NCBI RefSeq assembly: GCF_008016455.1
Contig: NZ_SAXU01000001.1
Coordinates: 1,426,001-1,490,000, forward strand
Reading direction: 5' to 3'
Source of the DNA: Brachyspira aalborgi
GTDB lineage: Bacteria; Spirochaetota; Brachyspiria; Brachyspirales; Brachyspiraceae
Length of the DNA stretch: 64,000 nt
Positions within the stretch are counted from its first letter, which is position 1, and every line of letters begins with the position of its first letter. The notes under the pieces are model-generated. The model saw nothing but the letters and a program-made list of their open reading frames with translations. It had not been told where the DNA came from and ran no database searches. Of the stretch, positions 16,465 to 27,129 are shown piece after piece. A program made the position numbers and the translations under genes.

Positions 16465-18801
16465 TTAAATATTAGCTTCAGGAATTTGATTATTTTTTAA
16501 TTTGTCTATAAAATTTCTTAATTCGTTTTTTGAAGTCGATTTTTTGCCGATTTTTCCTCTCTCTATTATTCTTTTAGTTCCAAGTCCTACAATAGTTTGA
16601 ATATCTAATATAAAGCTAACAGTTCCGTCTCCTAAAATTGTAGCTCCCGATATTCCTTCCACTCTCGTTACTTTATCTTTAAGAGTTTTAATAACTATAT
16701 CCTGCTCGCCAATTAAATTATTTACAAGCAAAGCGACTTTTTTATCTTCGGACGCTAAAATTACGGCATAATATGATTTTATATGACTTTCGTATCTTGT
16801 AGGAAGTTTAAATAATTCTTTAACGCTTAAAACATTTATAACATCTTCTCTTATTTTTATAACCTCCGTTCCTTCCAAATTCTGAATATCTTCTACTCCG
16901 ATTTTTAAAGTTTCCGAAATGCTATTTATAGGAATTGCATAATATTCTTTTTCGGCATCGACTATTAAAGCCTGAATAATCGCAACAGTTAAAGGAATTC
17001 TCAAAAAGAAAGTAGAGCCTTTTCCTAATTCCGTTTCTATTCCGACAGTTCCGTTTATTTTATCCAAACTTTTTTTAACCACATCCATTCCGACTCCTCT
17101 TCCCGAAAGATTAGTCACTTTTGTCGCGGTAGAAAATCCCGGAGCGAATATATATTCAAGCATTTGTTTTTCGGTTAATTTTGCATCGGCGGATACAAGT
17201 CCTTTTTTAACCGCATTTTCAAATATTTTTTGAGGCGACATTCCCTTTCCATCGTCTGATATTTTTATTACGATTAAGTTTCCGTTATGCGATGCGTTTA
17301 AAGATATAGTTCCAACTCTCGGCTTTCCCGCTTTTTCTCTCTCTTCGGGCATTTCTATTCCATGGTCCATAGCGTTTCTAACAATATGAATCAAAGGGTC
17401 AACCAAAACTTCAATAACAGATTTGTCAAGTTCCGTTTCCTCTCCCGACATTTCTAATTTAACTTCTTTTCCCAAATCTCGAGATAAATCTCTTATTAAA
17501 CGCGGAAATCTATTAAAGGTTTGAGCGATTGGAAGCATTCTTATTTTCATTACGGTTTCTTGCAAATCGTTTGTAACTCTTGTAAGAAGCTGATAAGAAT
17601 TTCTGAATTTATCCAAAGTTTCTTTTAAATCTTCTTCCATTTTTACCATATCGATAAGTTTATTATTGAAGCCGTCTAAATAAGAATTTCTTAAATCTTT
17701 AATTTCTTTTTTATTCACATAATATTCAAGTTTTCTCAATATTTGAATTACGCTGTCTTTATAATATTTTCTTATATCGTTTATTCCGTATTCTATAATT
17801 TTTGTATAAGAGGTTAAATCGTCATCGTATTGCTTGTAAGAACTTTTATTTGTTACAAGCTCTCCGACTTGATTCATCATATCGTCAATTCTGTCGCTTT
17901 CAACTCTTAAAAAAGAACTCTGTCTTTCATGTTTTGCGTCTTTTTCGATTTTTGCTTGAGCTTGGGCTTTTTCTAAAGCTTTATTCTTTTTATCTATCAA
18001 GAATTTCTCATATTCTTCTAATATAAATTCTTCGATTTTTATCTCTTCGGTTATTTCGGGCAAAGTTATATTTTTTATTATGCTTTCGTCTTCTTCCGCA
18101 GTTTCTATAACATAAATTACATTTTGATAAAATTCGTCTCCTTCCAAATTTTGTAAAGAAGGAACGCTCGCTATAATATCTCCGCTATCTTTAAGTTCAA
18201 CATAAACTTGCACTCCGCCTACAGTTTTCATTGGACTTTCGGCGTTAAATTTTACAAAAACTAATTTTGTTTTAAGTCCGTTTTCTATTCCTTCTCTTAT
18301 AGAATCTAAAATATCGTTATCAAAATTTAAATTATCGTATTTGCCGCCTACAGAAACTGAAATAGAATTTTTATCGCTTTTAGTATTTACGCTTTCTGAA
18401 ATCGCGCCGCTTAATTTTAAATTTTTAAAATTCTCCAAATTCTTTATTTCTTCTTCGATATTTCCCGAATATTCTTTTTCTTCGCTTGCGCCGTTTATAA
18501 GTTCTTTTAATATGTCTATGCCTTTTAATAAAATATCGATAGTTTTATCATCAACTTTTATTTGGTTATTTCTTATTAAATCGAGCAAATCTTCAAATCT
18601 ATGCGCGTATTTTTGAGTGTCAAAAAGTTCAACCGCTCCAGCGCTTCCTTTCAAAGTGTGAACGGCTCTAAAAATTTCTTGTATCGCATCCGTGTTATTT
18701 CTGTCTTTATCCAAAATAAGAATATTCTGTTCGAGTCTGTCGAGCATGTCAAACGCTTCTTCAAAAAAATCTTTAAGAAGACTCTTTATATAATCATCCA
18801 T
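16465..18801 (-). CDS. cheA: Chemotaxis histidine kinase CheA
   Basis: A 778-residue CheA with the full order: Hpt (VHTLKGSAGAVELF, phosphorylated His at about residue 48), a P2-like and linker region, dimerisation helices, HATPase (VRNAMDHGIE, DDGKGMS, GRGVGMDVVK), and a C-terminal CheW-like P5 domain. It receives signals from chemoreceptors through CheW and phosphorylates CheY. No cheW, cheY or receptor gene adjoins it here. A SD (AAAGGGATTAAAATG) precedes the start. The kinase gene downstream begins 37 bases after its stop. Confidence 0.93.
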   Translation of the reverse strand: MDDYIKSLLKDFFEEAFDMLDRLEQNILILDKDRNNTDAIQEIFRAVHTLKGSAGAVELFDTQKYAHRFEDLLDLIRNNQIKVDDKTIDILLKGIDILKELINGASEEKEYSGNIEEEIKNLENFKNLKLSGAISESVNTKSDKNSISVSVGGKYDNLNFDNDILDSIREGIENGLKTKLVFVKFNAESPMKTVGGVQVYVELKDSGDIIASVPSLQNLEGDEFYQNVIYVIETAEEDESIIKNITLPEITEEIKIEEFILEEYEKFLIDKKNKALEKAQAQAKIEKDAKHERQSSFLRVESDRIDDMMNQVGELVTNKSSYKQYDDDLTSYTKIIEYGINDIRKYYKDSVIQILRKLEYYVNKKEIKDLRNSYLDGFNNKLIDMVKMEEDLKETLDKFRNSYQLLTRVTNDLQETVMKIRMLPIAQTFNRFPRLIRDLSRDLGKEVKLEMSGEETELDKSVIEVLVDPLIHIVRNAMDHGIEMPEEREKAGKPRVGTISLNASHNGNLIVIKISDDGKGMSPQKIFENAVKKGLVSADAKLTEKQMLEYIFAPGFSTATKVTNLSGRGVGMDVVKKSLDKINGTVGIETELGKGSTFFLRIPLTVAIIQALIVDAEKEYYAIPINSISETLKIGVEDIQNLEGTEVIKIREDVINVLSVKELFKLPTRYESHIKSYYAVILASEDKKVALLVNNLIGEQDIVIKTLKDKVTRVEGISGATILGDGTVSFILDIQTIVGLGTKRIIERGKIGKKSTSKNELRNFIDKLKNNQIPEANI

Positions 18802-18883
18802 TTTAATCCCTTTTATATAATCCTATTTATTTATTTTCGGAAAAAATAATAAAAAAATCTACATTTATATAAAATACATTTGC

Positions 18884-18911
18884 TTGCAATAATAATACTT
18901 TATAGTATAAT
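18884..18911 (+). promoter_or_regulatory. Probable ugd promoter
   Basis: TTGCAA (18884-18889) and a perfect TATAAT (18906-18911) with a 16-base spacer, about 45 bases before the ATG at 18956. Confidence 0.5.
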
Positions 18912-18955
18912 GCAGAAAATATTAAATGTCTATATTAAATAAAAGGTAATTAAAT

Positions 18956-20269
18956 ATGCAATTATGTATAATAGGAACGGGCTATGTAGGATTAATTACG
19001 GGCGCTTGTTTATCGGAAATGGGGAATTATGTTATATGCGTTGATAATGACGAAGAAAAATTAAAAAAATTAAAAAACGGAATTACGCCTTTATACGAAC
19101 CTGGACTTGAAGAATTAATACTTGCAAATGTTTCCGAAGGAAGATTAGAATTTACAAACGATTTAAATTATGCGGTTAAAAAATCTATCGCTTGTTTTAT
19201 CGCGGTTGGAACGCCTTCGGGAGACGATGGAAGTTGCGATTTAAGTTTTGTTTTATCGGTTGCAAACGATATTGGAAAAGCTATGAGCGAATGCAATGAA
19301 TATAAAATTATAGTCGACAAATCCACAGTTCCCGTTGGCACTCATAAATTAGTCGAAGAAGAAATTAAAAAGAATTATAAAGGAGAATTCGATGTCGTTT
19401 CAAATCCCGAATTCTTAAAACAAGGAGCCGCCGTTGATGATTTTCTTAAACCCGATAGAGTCGTTATAGGTTCAGAATCGGAAAAGGCTATAGATATAAT
19501 GAGAGAAATTTATAATCCTTTTACAAGAACGGGAAATCCTATAATTATTATGGATATAAAATCTGCCGAAATGACTAAATATGCGGCGAACGCTTTTCTT
19601 GCCACAAAAATATCTTTTGCGAATGAAATGGCAAATATAAGCGAAAAAGTTGGAGCAAATGCGGATTTGGTTAGAATAGGAATGTCAAGCGATAAAAGAA
19701 TCGGAAATCAATTTTTATTTCATGGTTTGGGTTATGGCGGAAGTTGTTTTCCTAAAGATGTTCAGGCTTTGATTAAAACCGCTTCGGATTTTGGAATCGA
19801 TTCGGATTTATTAAAAGCGACTCATAAAGTTAATGTAAATCAAAGAAAAAATTTTGTGAATAAAATTTTGAAACATTATAATAACGATATAAAAAATAAA
19901 ACTTTCGCCGTGTGGGGACTTTCTTTCAAACCAAGAACAAACGATATGAGAGAATCGCCCGCAATAACAATTATAAATATGCTTTTGGATAAAGGCGCTA
20001 AAATAAAAGCTTATGACCCTAAAGCTATGGAAACTGCAAAAATTATTTTTGGCGATAAAATAGTTTATTCTTCAAATTCTTACGAGGCTTTAGAAAATGC
20101 TGACGCCCTAATTTTGATAACGGAATGGAACGAGTTTAAAAGACCAAGTTTTGATAAAATAAAAAGCAAACTTAAAGAGCCGATTATATTTGACGGAAGA
20201 AATCAATACGATAAAAAGAGAATGAACGAAAGAGGAATAAAATATATTTCTTTAGGCGTAGCTGAATAA
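18956..20269 (+). CDS. UDP-glucose 6-dehydrogenase
   Basis: Oxidises UDP-glucose to UDP-glucuronate using NAD, a step in surface polysaccharide precursor supply. A 437-residue protein, the family's usual length: N-terminal Rossmann GTGYVG, the VPVGT linker, the catalytic Cys in GYGGSCFPKD, and the C-terminal nucleotide-binding half with GLSFKPRTNDMRESP. SD AAAGGTAA precedes the ATG. It opens the sugar region; glf and glycosyltransferase remnants follow. Confidence 0.93.
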   Translation: MQLCIIGTGYVGLITGACLSEMGNYVICVDNDEEKLKKLKNGITPLYEPGLEELILANVSEGRLEFTNDLNYAVKKSIACFIAVGTPSGDDGSCDLSFVLSVANDIGKAMSECNEYKIIVDKSTVPVGTHKLVEEEIKKNYKGEFDVVSNPEFLKQGAAVDDFLKPDRVVIGSESEKAIDIMREIYNPFTRTGNPIIIMDIKSAEMTKYAANAFLATKISFANEMANISEKVGANADLVRIGMSSDKRIGNQFLFHGLGYGGSCFPKDVQALIKTASDFGIDSDLLKATHKVNVNQRKNFVNKILKHYNNDIKNKTFAVWGLSFKPRTNDMRESPAITIINMLLDKGAKIKAYDPKAMETAKIIFGDKIVYSSNSYEALENADALILITEWNEFKRPSFDKIKSKLKEPIIFDGRNQYDKKRMNERGIKYISLGVAE

Positions 20270-20560
20270 CTTAATTCTAAATATTTAATCTATTTTAATT
20301 ATAATATTGTAAATTTTATTTAAAATCTTAAATATAAATATTAAATTTTATTTATTCAAATCTTTCGGATGCGAGCGGATTTCGGGAAAGAAAATTATTT
20401 AAATATTCTTTAATAACTTTATTTTATAAAATATGGACGGCAATAATAAGAATAAGGAATTATCCGCAAAATATATTTAAAATCAGCATTACAAAAACAA
20501 AAGAGCATATATTCGTATTTTGTTTTTCAAATTAATGATTAAATTAAAAGGAGCGGTTTA
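20270..20560 (+). other. Intergenic stretch with a possible glycosyltransferase tail remnant
   Basis: No intact gene. Around 20455-20535 one frame reads IRNYPQNIFKISITKTKEHIFVF, reminiscent of the linker that joins the catalytic domain to the FGIKI-type C-terminal tail in the neighbouring sugar-transferase remnants. Weak evidence. A good SD (AAAAGGAG) for glf lies at the end. Confidence 0.3.
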
Positions 20561-21694
20561 ATGTATTTAATAGTTGGAGCTGGAATATCGGGAAGCGTAT
20601 TGGCTAATTTGATAGCCGAGAGATTAAATCAAAAAGTTTTAATAATAGACAGAAGAGAGTATATAGCGGGAAATTGTTTTGATTATTTATCTACAAACGA
20701 AAATATTACGATTCATAAATACGGACTGCATATATTTCATACGAATAATAAAGAAGTTTGGGATTATTTATCTAATTTTACAAAATGGCATTATTTTTAT
20801 CTAAAGCCTAATGTTATGATTGAAGGAAATAGAGTTTCTTTGCCTTTTACCTTAAAGACTTTGAGGGAATTATTTTCGTTTTCTATGTCGGAGAGAATAG
20901 GGAATAAACTTATTGCAAAATACGGCTATGGCGTTAAAGTTCCTATTTTGGATTTTCAAAAGAGTAAAGATAAAGATTTAAATTTTATCGGCAAGTTTGT
21001 TTATGAGAATGTATTTAAGAATTATACAATTAAACAATGGGGATTAAAGCCCGAAGAGATAGACGCAAGCGTAACGGCAAGAGTTCCAATTTATATTTCA
21101 AATGACAGCAGATATTTTCAAGATAAATATCAAGCAATTCCAATTAAAGGCTATACTAAATTAATAGAGAATATTTTAAATCATAAAAATATTACGGTTC
21201 AGTTAAATACGGATTATAAAACTTTATCTCAAAATGAAATTAAAGAATTTAAAGCTATTTTCTACACTGGGGCGATAGACGAATATTTTGATTATCAATA
21301 TGGCGAGTTGCCTTATAGAAGTTTAAAATTCGATATTATGACAATAGATAAAAAATATTATCAAAAATCGGTTGTGACTAATTATCCTAACGATTATGAT
21401 TTTACAAGAATAACTGAACATAAATATTTTTTGGATGAGAAATCAAATAAGACAATAATATCGGTAGAATATCCGCAGGTTTTTTCGCTTGGTAAGAATG
21501 AAAGATATTACCCAATAAATAACGATAAAAACGACAAACTTTATAATAAATATTTACGCGAGAGTAAAAAGCTTAATAATGTTTATTTCTTCGGCAGGCT
21601 TGGTGATTATAAATATTATAATATGGATTTGGCGGCGGAAAGAGTTTTTGAATTATTTAAAAAATTAGAGAATTCTATTTTTACAAATAAATAA
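20561..21694 (+). CDS. glf: UDP-galactopyranose mutase
   Basis: Interconverts UDP-galactopyranose and UDP-galactofuranose, the donor for galactofuranose in surface glycans. 377 residues, full length: FAD-binding GAGISGSVLAN at the start, GLHIFHTNNKEVW, and the C-terminal FFGRLGDYKYYNMD that closes the FAD site. It is intact although the genes after it are decayed. UDP-Gal could come from the galE gene at 52.8 kb. Confidence 0.94.
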   Translation: MYLIVGAGISGSVLANLIAERLNQKVLIIDRREYIAGNCFDYLSTNENITIHKYGLHIFHTNNKEVWDYLSNFTKWHYFYLKPNVMIEGNRVSLPFTLKTLRELFSFSMSERIGNKLIAKYGYGVKVPILDFQKSKDKDLNFIGKFVYENVFKNYTIKQWGLKPEEIDASVTARVPIYISNDSRYFQDKYQAIPIKGYTKLIENILNHKNITVQLNTDYKTLSQNEIKEFKAIFYTGAIDEYFDYQYGELPYRSLKFDIMTIDKKYYQKSVVTNYPNDYDFTRITEHKYFLDEKSNKTIISVEYPQVFSLGKNERYYPINNDKNDKLYNKYLRESKKLNNVYFFGRLGDYKYYNMDLAAERVFELFKKLENSIFTNK

Positions 21695-21702
21695 AATAAA
21701 AA

Positions 21703-22835
21703 TTGGAGAATAGTTGTTATAAAAAAATTATTTTAATTGGCAGTCAATGTTGGTTTGCAGACAGTTTTATTTATTTTATAGAAAAAGGATTTAAAGGAAC
21801 TGTTATAAAATGCAACCATAATACCAAATGTTTTTTTCCTAATTATTCTATATTTAATAAAATAGGTTTTTCTATTGTTGATATTAAAGATTTACAAATA
21901 GATAAATTATGGTTAGATGAAAATACTTTAATAATATCCGACTATAATTTTGCTGGAGATATAAAATCTAAATCTGTTTTTAAACTATATTCGGAAGAGG
22001 TTTTAGATATAGCATATAAAATTTCAAAATATAACAAAGATAATAATTACAGAGCTATAGTTGTAAGAGGTTTTAACGGAGATACGGGTTTTTGTTCAAT
22101 TGATGCTATAAATATGTTTAATGAAAAAATAAAATATTTAGATGCATTAATATTTGATAACAGCTTACTTGAAGAATTTGTATTAAAAAATATACCAAAC
22201 GCTAATAATATAAAAATGTATTTGGGATGGATGGAGACTCCTTTAGAAATATTTATAAAAAACAATACCGATGTCAAAATAATTTAGATTATTTTGTAAT
22301 TTCATTGTTTGGCATTAAAATTTCTTATAAAAAGAAAAGAAGATTATTGCATTTTAATCTAGCTGAAGGCTGCGAAGATATTAATAATATATATAACGAT
22401 AGAGAAATATTTTTTAACGAATATAACTTTACGACTTTCGGTTTATCTCACTTTTACGATATTTTTAATAACTCAATTGAAAATTTCTTAAGAAATAAAG
22501 ATTTTTATTTTTCATTAGACGGTCAAAATATATGCAGTAATATTTTATCTCCAAAAGAAATGTATTATGCATTTCTAAATAATCCTTCAAAAGATGTTAC
22601 ATATCTAATGAATGGAATTATTACACTTATTTCACATAATCTACATAATGTTTATAAAGAGTTTATAGATAAAAAAATGGCTATTTTGATAAAAACTGAA
22701 GATGATATTGAAAACACTTTAAATATATCAGATTATGAAATACTCGAATATAGAGAAAATATTTATAATAATAGACATCTATTTACATTTGAACAAACTG
22801 CAGATTTACTAATAAATTTATTATATAGAAAATAA
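21703..22835 (+). pseudogene. Frameshifted glycan-biosynthesis gene
   Basis: Two frames join into about 376 codons. The first runs from a TTG at 21703 (SD not clear, no ATG) and ends in a stop at 22287; the second is open from about 22227 to 22835. The break lies between about 22255 and 22285, near runs of A. The first half has a Rossmann-like opening (KKIILIGSQCWFADSFIYFI) and the second carries the tail motif SLFGIKISYKKK found in several remnants here. Family not identified; the position after glf suggests a sugar-modifying role. Confidence 0.6.
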
Positions 22836-22852
22836 TAAAATTAGGATTAACA

Positions 22853-23576
22853 ATGGAAAAACAAAAGTATCAATAGTTATGCCAGCATACAATGTATTGA
22901 AAGCGTTATTAATCAAACTTTGAAAGAGATTGAAATAATTCCCGTTGACGAGGAAACCCCGATAATTGCGGAAAGATAATGGACGAATATGCTGAAAAAG
23001 ATAAAAGAATAAAACCTATTCTAAAGAAAACGGAGGCTACGGTTCGGCGGTTAATCTGGGAATAGAAAAAGCTACGGGAGAATATATAGCGATACTTGAA
23101 ACGGACGATTAGATTGAGCCAAACACTTACGAATTATTATATAATGAATCGAAAATAAACGATACCGATATGAGAAAATGCAAATTTATTTTTATAATTC
23201 TTTCGTAAGACATAAATATGAGATAAAATATTATAAAGTTTATTTATATACAAATGTACCAAAAATGAGCTTTTGATTTAAAACAATATCCGCAATTATT
23301 ATATAAGCATGCTTCCGTTTAGGCTGCGATTTATAAAAGCTCGTTTATAAAGCAAATAAAATTTATAGAAAAAGGATATTATCAGGATTTTACATTTTTT
23401 ATTTTCATGCTTCTAATACTTGTTTTGGCATATATAAAAGGATTATATTAAAATATAAAAAAAGATATATTAAGTTATTGAAAGAGATTTTTGAAGATAT
23501 AAAAAAAGATAAATATTTTAAATATTTGTATTTTGACAGAGAACAAAAGAAATTCGTTGAAAATATACTGAATTAA
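22853..23576 (+). pseudogene. Decayed GT2 glycosyltransferase
   Basis: Segments in shifting frames rebuild a GT2 enzyme: VSIVMPAYN (nucleotide-binding start), INQTLKEIEIIPVD, NGGYGSAVNLGIEKATGEYIA, and the metal-site DD followed by TAG where W is expected (DDxIEPNTYELL). A second TAG replaces a Trp later (VxAAIYKSSF), and the end KKFVENILN marks the C terminus. At least three frameshifts and two nonsense codons make it non-functional. The SD and ATG are near 22853. Confidence 0.85.
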
Positions 23577-23639
23577 ATCAAGTTTTACAATTTTATTTGG
23601 TTTATATTTTAAGACATTTAGAAGATTAATAATAAATTC

Positions 23640-24160
23640 TTAATATATCTTCAATGAAAAATCTTTTTCTATAGTTAGTTTTATATAATCGCATATATCT
23701 TGTGGCATATAATCTTTACACTTTATTATTGTATCTATTATATCAAAATAACTTTTCAAAATAATATAATGCTTTGATTTTTTTATAAGGAAATCTATAT
23801 CTTTATCATTTATATCATTGATTTTAATATTATCAATTATTAATCTTTTAATTGACAAAATACATGTATTCATTCTCTCACGTTCTTCTAATAATTTTTC
23901 ATTTTTTCTATTCTATTACTCCCTCTATATACTTCTTGCATATCGTATAAAACACTAGAATACAAATCTAATAATAAATTTAATTTTTCTTTATAAAATT
24001 TTTTTATTAATGATTTAATTTCACTATATATTTGTAATAATATTTTATTTATAACACCCGATGCCATTTAACAACTATATTCACCATGCGAAATATTTTC
24101 ATTTTTTATAATATCTACTAAATCTTTAGTTTCAAATTTTGAATATGTAGCTTCTGGCAT
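23640..24160 (-). pseudogene. Inactivated helical protein gene of unknown family
   Basis: A strong SD (AGGAGTAG) precedes an ATG at 24160. The frame is broken once by TAA at 24068-24070 and resumes in frame (MASGVINKILLQIYSEIKSL...), then shifts near 23905 at an A-run and ends at 23640. Rejoined it is about 170 residues, all helical and Lys/Ile/Leu-rich. The reading KNEKLLEERERMNTC links the parts. No family recognised. Its own stop/start pattern shows decay, matching the plus-strand remnants on either side. Confidence 0.6.
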
Positions 24161-24195
24161 AAACTACTCCTATATTTAAAATTTCTATATTACAT

Positions 24196-24535
24196 AGTAT
24201 GGAAAATTTTAATTAAAAGTCAATATGAAAAAGTATTTATATGGATATCATTTTGGAATTGTATAAAATAACGGACACTTCAAATTATTCAATTAACGGA
24301 AAAAGAATATTAGCATATTTAGTAGAAGTTTTATTTGACTGTTATATGAGAAAATTAACTGATGAAAAAGCTATTAAATATAAATAACTAGGAGTAGTGA
24401 AAATAGTTGTAAGCATTAACGAAGATAAAGCGGACATAATAAAAGAAAATATTTTTTAGGAATTAAGAGAAGTGAGAAATATTTTATTATATATTTCTTC
24501 GGATTAAAAATAACTTTGAAAAATAAACAACATTA
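24196..24535 (+). pseudogene. C-terminal scraps of a glycosyltransferase-like gene
   Basis: One frame reads ITDTSNYSINGKRILAYLVEVLF and ends in AIKYK, which resembles the C-terminal helix of DUF4422-type glycosyltransferases. Around 24475-24535, another frame reads FIIYFFGLKITLKNKQ, the same tail motif as in neighbouring remnants. Frames and stops show no intact gene. Confidence 0.45.
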
Positions 24536-24545
24536 AGGATTAAAA

Positions 24546-25675
24546 ATGAATATAATTAATAAAATCGCTATTGTAATTCAAGCTTATTCTGATTTTAAGT
24601 CGCTTGAGATATCTCTAAGCTTGCATGCAAAGTATAATAATCATAATGCGGATATATTTATATTTCAAAACGAAAGAGGAACTTACAACCGCGAAAGAAC
24701 TTATAGAGTCGCAAAAATATACGAAAATCTATACCCAAAACAAATTAAAGTTGTAGATTGGATAAAACCTCAAAAACCTTATTATTCTATTAGAGAATTA
24801 TTAAACAGTAAAATAATGAATAAATACGAATATATTTGCAAAGTTGACGATGATACTTTTCCTTTAACGGATAATGGGCTAAATAATTTATGCAAATGCT
24901 ATGAAGAATCTTACTCAAAATACGGAGATAATTTAGGTTATATAACTGGTTTAGTAAATAATAATTTTGGGGTTTCAAAAAACTAATAAAAATTATGGAT
25001 ATAGAAAACGAATATTTTGACAAATATTCAAGAATTCATTATACAGGAATGTAAAATTATTGTTATGGAAAAGGCAATGAGTTAGAACTTTTGGATAATA
25101 CTAAAATATCAGATTCCGCTGGGGCACAATTTTGAGAAATGCTTATATATCTCGATGGATACATAAAAAACAACTTCAAACCATTTAGAATATATAAAAA
25201 ATACCGCAGATAAAGGCTATGAAGAAATAGATAATAGTAAAAGGTATTCTATTAATTGCATTCTACTCAAAAAAGAATTTTGAAAAACATATATGACAAA
25301 TACGATAAGCTCAACGAAGATGACGAGCATAATTGTTTAATGTATTGCTATAATAACGATAAAAAAATTATATCGGTTTTAAGCCTTCCTTTAGTTCATT
25401 TATTCTTTTTTACTCAAAGATAAGAGAATAAAGATTTGATACCAACTATAAGAGATTATTATTCAAAAGTTATAGATTCTCCTTATTCGATTGCAATATG
25501 TGAGAGTAAAGAACTTGAAAATGAAAATAGATTAAGATATTTAGAGAATATTATTTATCAAATAAATAATAGGACTACAAAAAGAAATATATGGGATTTT
25601 ATTTTTTTAATATCCGAATATACAAGATACAAAATAATTACTATTTTTGGTATAAAGATAACTTTAAAAAAATAA
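24546..25675 (+). pseudogene. Decayed GT-A type glycosyltransferase
   Basis: The first frame (146 codons, ATG at 24546 with SD AAGGA) holds the start of a GT-A fold: NKIAIVIQAYSDFKSLEISL and a metal-site motif KVDDDTFPLTD. It stops at 24986 after a frameshift in a G-run; the sense continues in other frames to DEHNCLMYCYNNDKKIISVL and the intact last 79 codons ending YKIITIFGIKITLKK. Several shifts and stops are needed, so it is inactive. Rejoined, it would be about 370 residues. Confidence 0.75.
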
Positions 25676-25681
25676 AAACTG

Positions 25682-25710
25682 TTGACAAATTAATTATAAT
25701 CTGTTATCAT
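25682..25710 (+). promoter_or_regulatory. Promoter ahead of the decayed Panacea-type gene
   Basis: Perfect TTGACA (25682-25687), 17-base spacer, TATCAT (25705-25710), 37 bases before an ATG at 25747. It is preserved although the gene behind it is broken. Confidence 0.55.
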
Positions 25711-25746
25711 ATAAAATATATATTATTTACTTTTAGATAAAGGTTA

Positions 25747-26245
25747 TGATTATAGAAGCTAAATATGTTTTTGCTTATGTTTATAAATTATTGTTAAATA
25801 ATAAGTTGATAAGTAGAGAAGACCGTAAAGATACAAAAATAAAAAACGAATAAAGTTATTTATTTTGCTGAGTTAATGCATAGAATACTTTATTAAAAAA
25901 GAGTCAATAACTAATGCAAACTATTATTGCCTTTGCTATGCTCCAGCTATTGATATAAAACAATTAGATATAGATGAGAAATTAATAAATTTAGATAAAA
26001 TTAAAAATTACTTAATCACCTTTCAGAAGAAGAAATATCTATTTGTATAAAAGATTTTTTTGCTAAAATGGAAACGGAAGAATTAATCAATATAACACAT
26101 AAAGATAATAAAGATTTTCCATTAGAAGCGTGGAAAGATAATATAAGAAATAATAGGTATGGAGAACTCCCTTTATATAATGAAGATTTAGATAAAGATT
26201 CTAAAATTCTTCGGGATAGCCTTATACAAAAATATTTTAAGGATT
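25747..26245 (+). pseudogene. Decayed Panacea (SocA-like antitoxin) domain gene
   Basis: The ATG at 25747 has SD AAAGG. Successive frames read IIEAKYVFAYVYKLLLNN, KVIYFAELMHRILY, and DFPLEAWKDNIRNNRYGELPLYNE before ending SLIQKYFKD. The helical opening, the YFAELMH-like helix and the WKDNIRNNRYG block resemble Panacea/SocA-type proteins, which act as antitoxins or proteolysis adaptors. Stops and shifts near 25851, 25890 and 26010 inactivate it. Assignment rests on pattern memory only. Confidence 0.4.
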
Positions 26246-26251
26246 AATTTT

Positions 26252-27123
26252 TGAACCAGCATATTTATTATATCAATATTTTAAAATTCTTCCAACCAAG
26301 ATTATCAAGTTGTTCAAATTTATTTTATAAAGAAGAATGTTTTATTAAAGACTATTGTGTTGATTGTGATGGTAATGATAAAATTTATTGTATTGAAATT
26401 TAAGATGGTTATAATTATAAAGCTAATATATTATGTTATATAAAACTGCAAGATTATATTAAATCAATGAATACCGATGACAATGAATTAGATGAAATTA
26501 TAATAGATTTTCGTATATATACTTCAATTTATTAAATAGCTCCATATGTAATTAGAAATAATTTATTCTATATTGGAAGAAAAACTAGATATATGCCGCT
26601 AACCAGCAAATATAAAACATTTTAATAAATTCTTTAATAATATTCACATAAGCGTTAATGATTATATAGACATACATAAAGCAAGAGATTATCAAAAGGT
26701 GATTTAATTTTTATTAAATCCAATACATTTTTTGTAAATATTACTATATAAAAAATGGAAAATATGATAAGGTTTGAAAGACTTCAACTAATGATATTGA
26801 TGAATATTTGAATACACAAAGCTAATATAAATGATTTTGATAAAATAGAAAGTGGTTTATCTGTGGAAAAGTTGGCAAATAGAAATGAAAACGAAATAAT
26901 TAAAAATTTAAATGTTAGATTTCATAGAGATAAGAAAAAAGCTATAGTAAAAATTAGTGTTAAAAAATGTTTGGATATTAAATTATATCCTATCGATAAG
27001 CCTACTAAGAAAAATAAATATCATGCCGAAATACATAATGGTCCAAATGATGATAAGCTTATAGATGACAATAAATGTCTAGATTTATCTGAAGCGGTAA
27101 TATTGGCAAAGTTATTTAAATAA
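26252..27123 (+). pseudogene. Decayed partner gene with an 86-codon open tail
   Basis: Directly behind the Panacea-like remnant, frames read HIYYINILKFFQPRLSSCSNLFYKEE and then several short open stretches broken by TAA/TAG codons. The last part is open for 86 codons (26863-27123; EKLANRNENEIIKNLNVRF... to EAVILAKLFK), and meaningful residues continue upstream of that start in other frames, so the 86-codon ORF is probably a surviving C-terminal piece. The pairing suggests a lost toxin-antitoxin locus; the family is not recognised. Confidence 0.4.
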
Positions 27124-27129
27124 TAATTT

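Noticed and set aside
26863-27123. Independent small gene of 86 codons
   Set aside because: Its GTG start has no SD and sensible residues continue upstream in other frames, so it reads as the end of a decayed gene.
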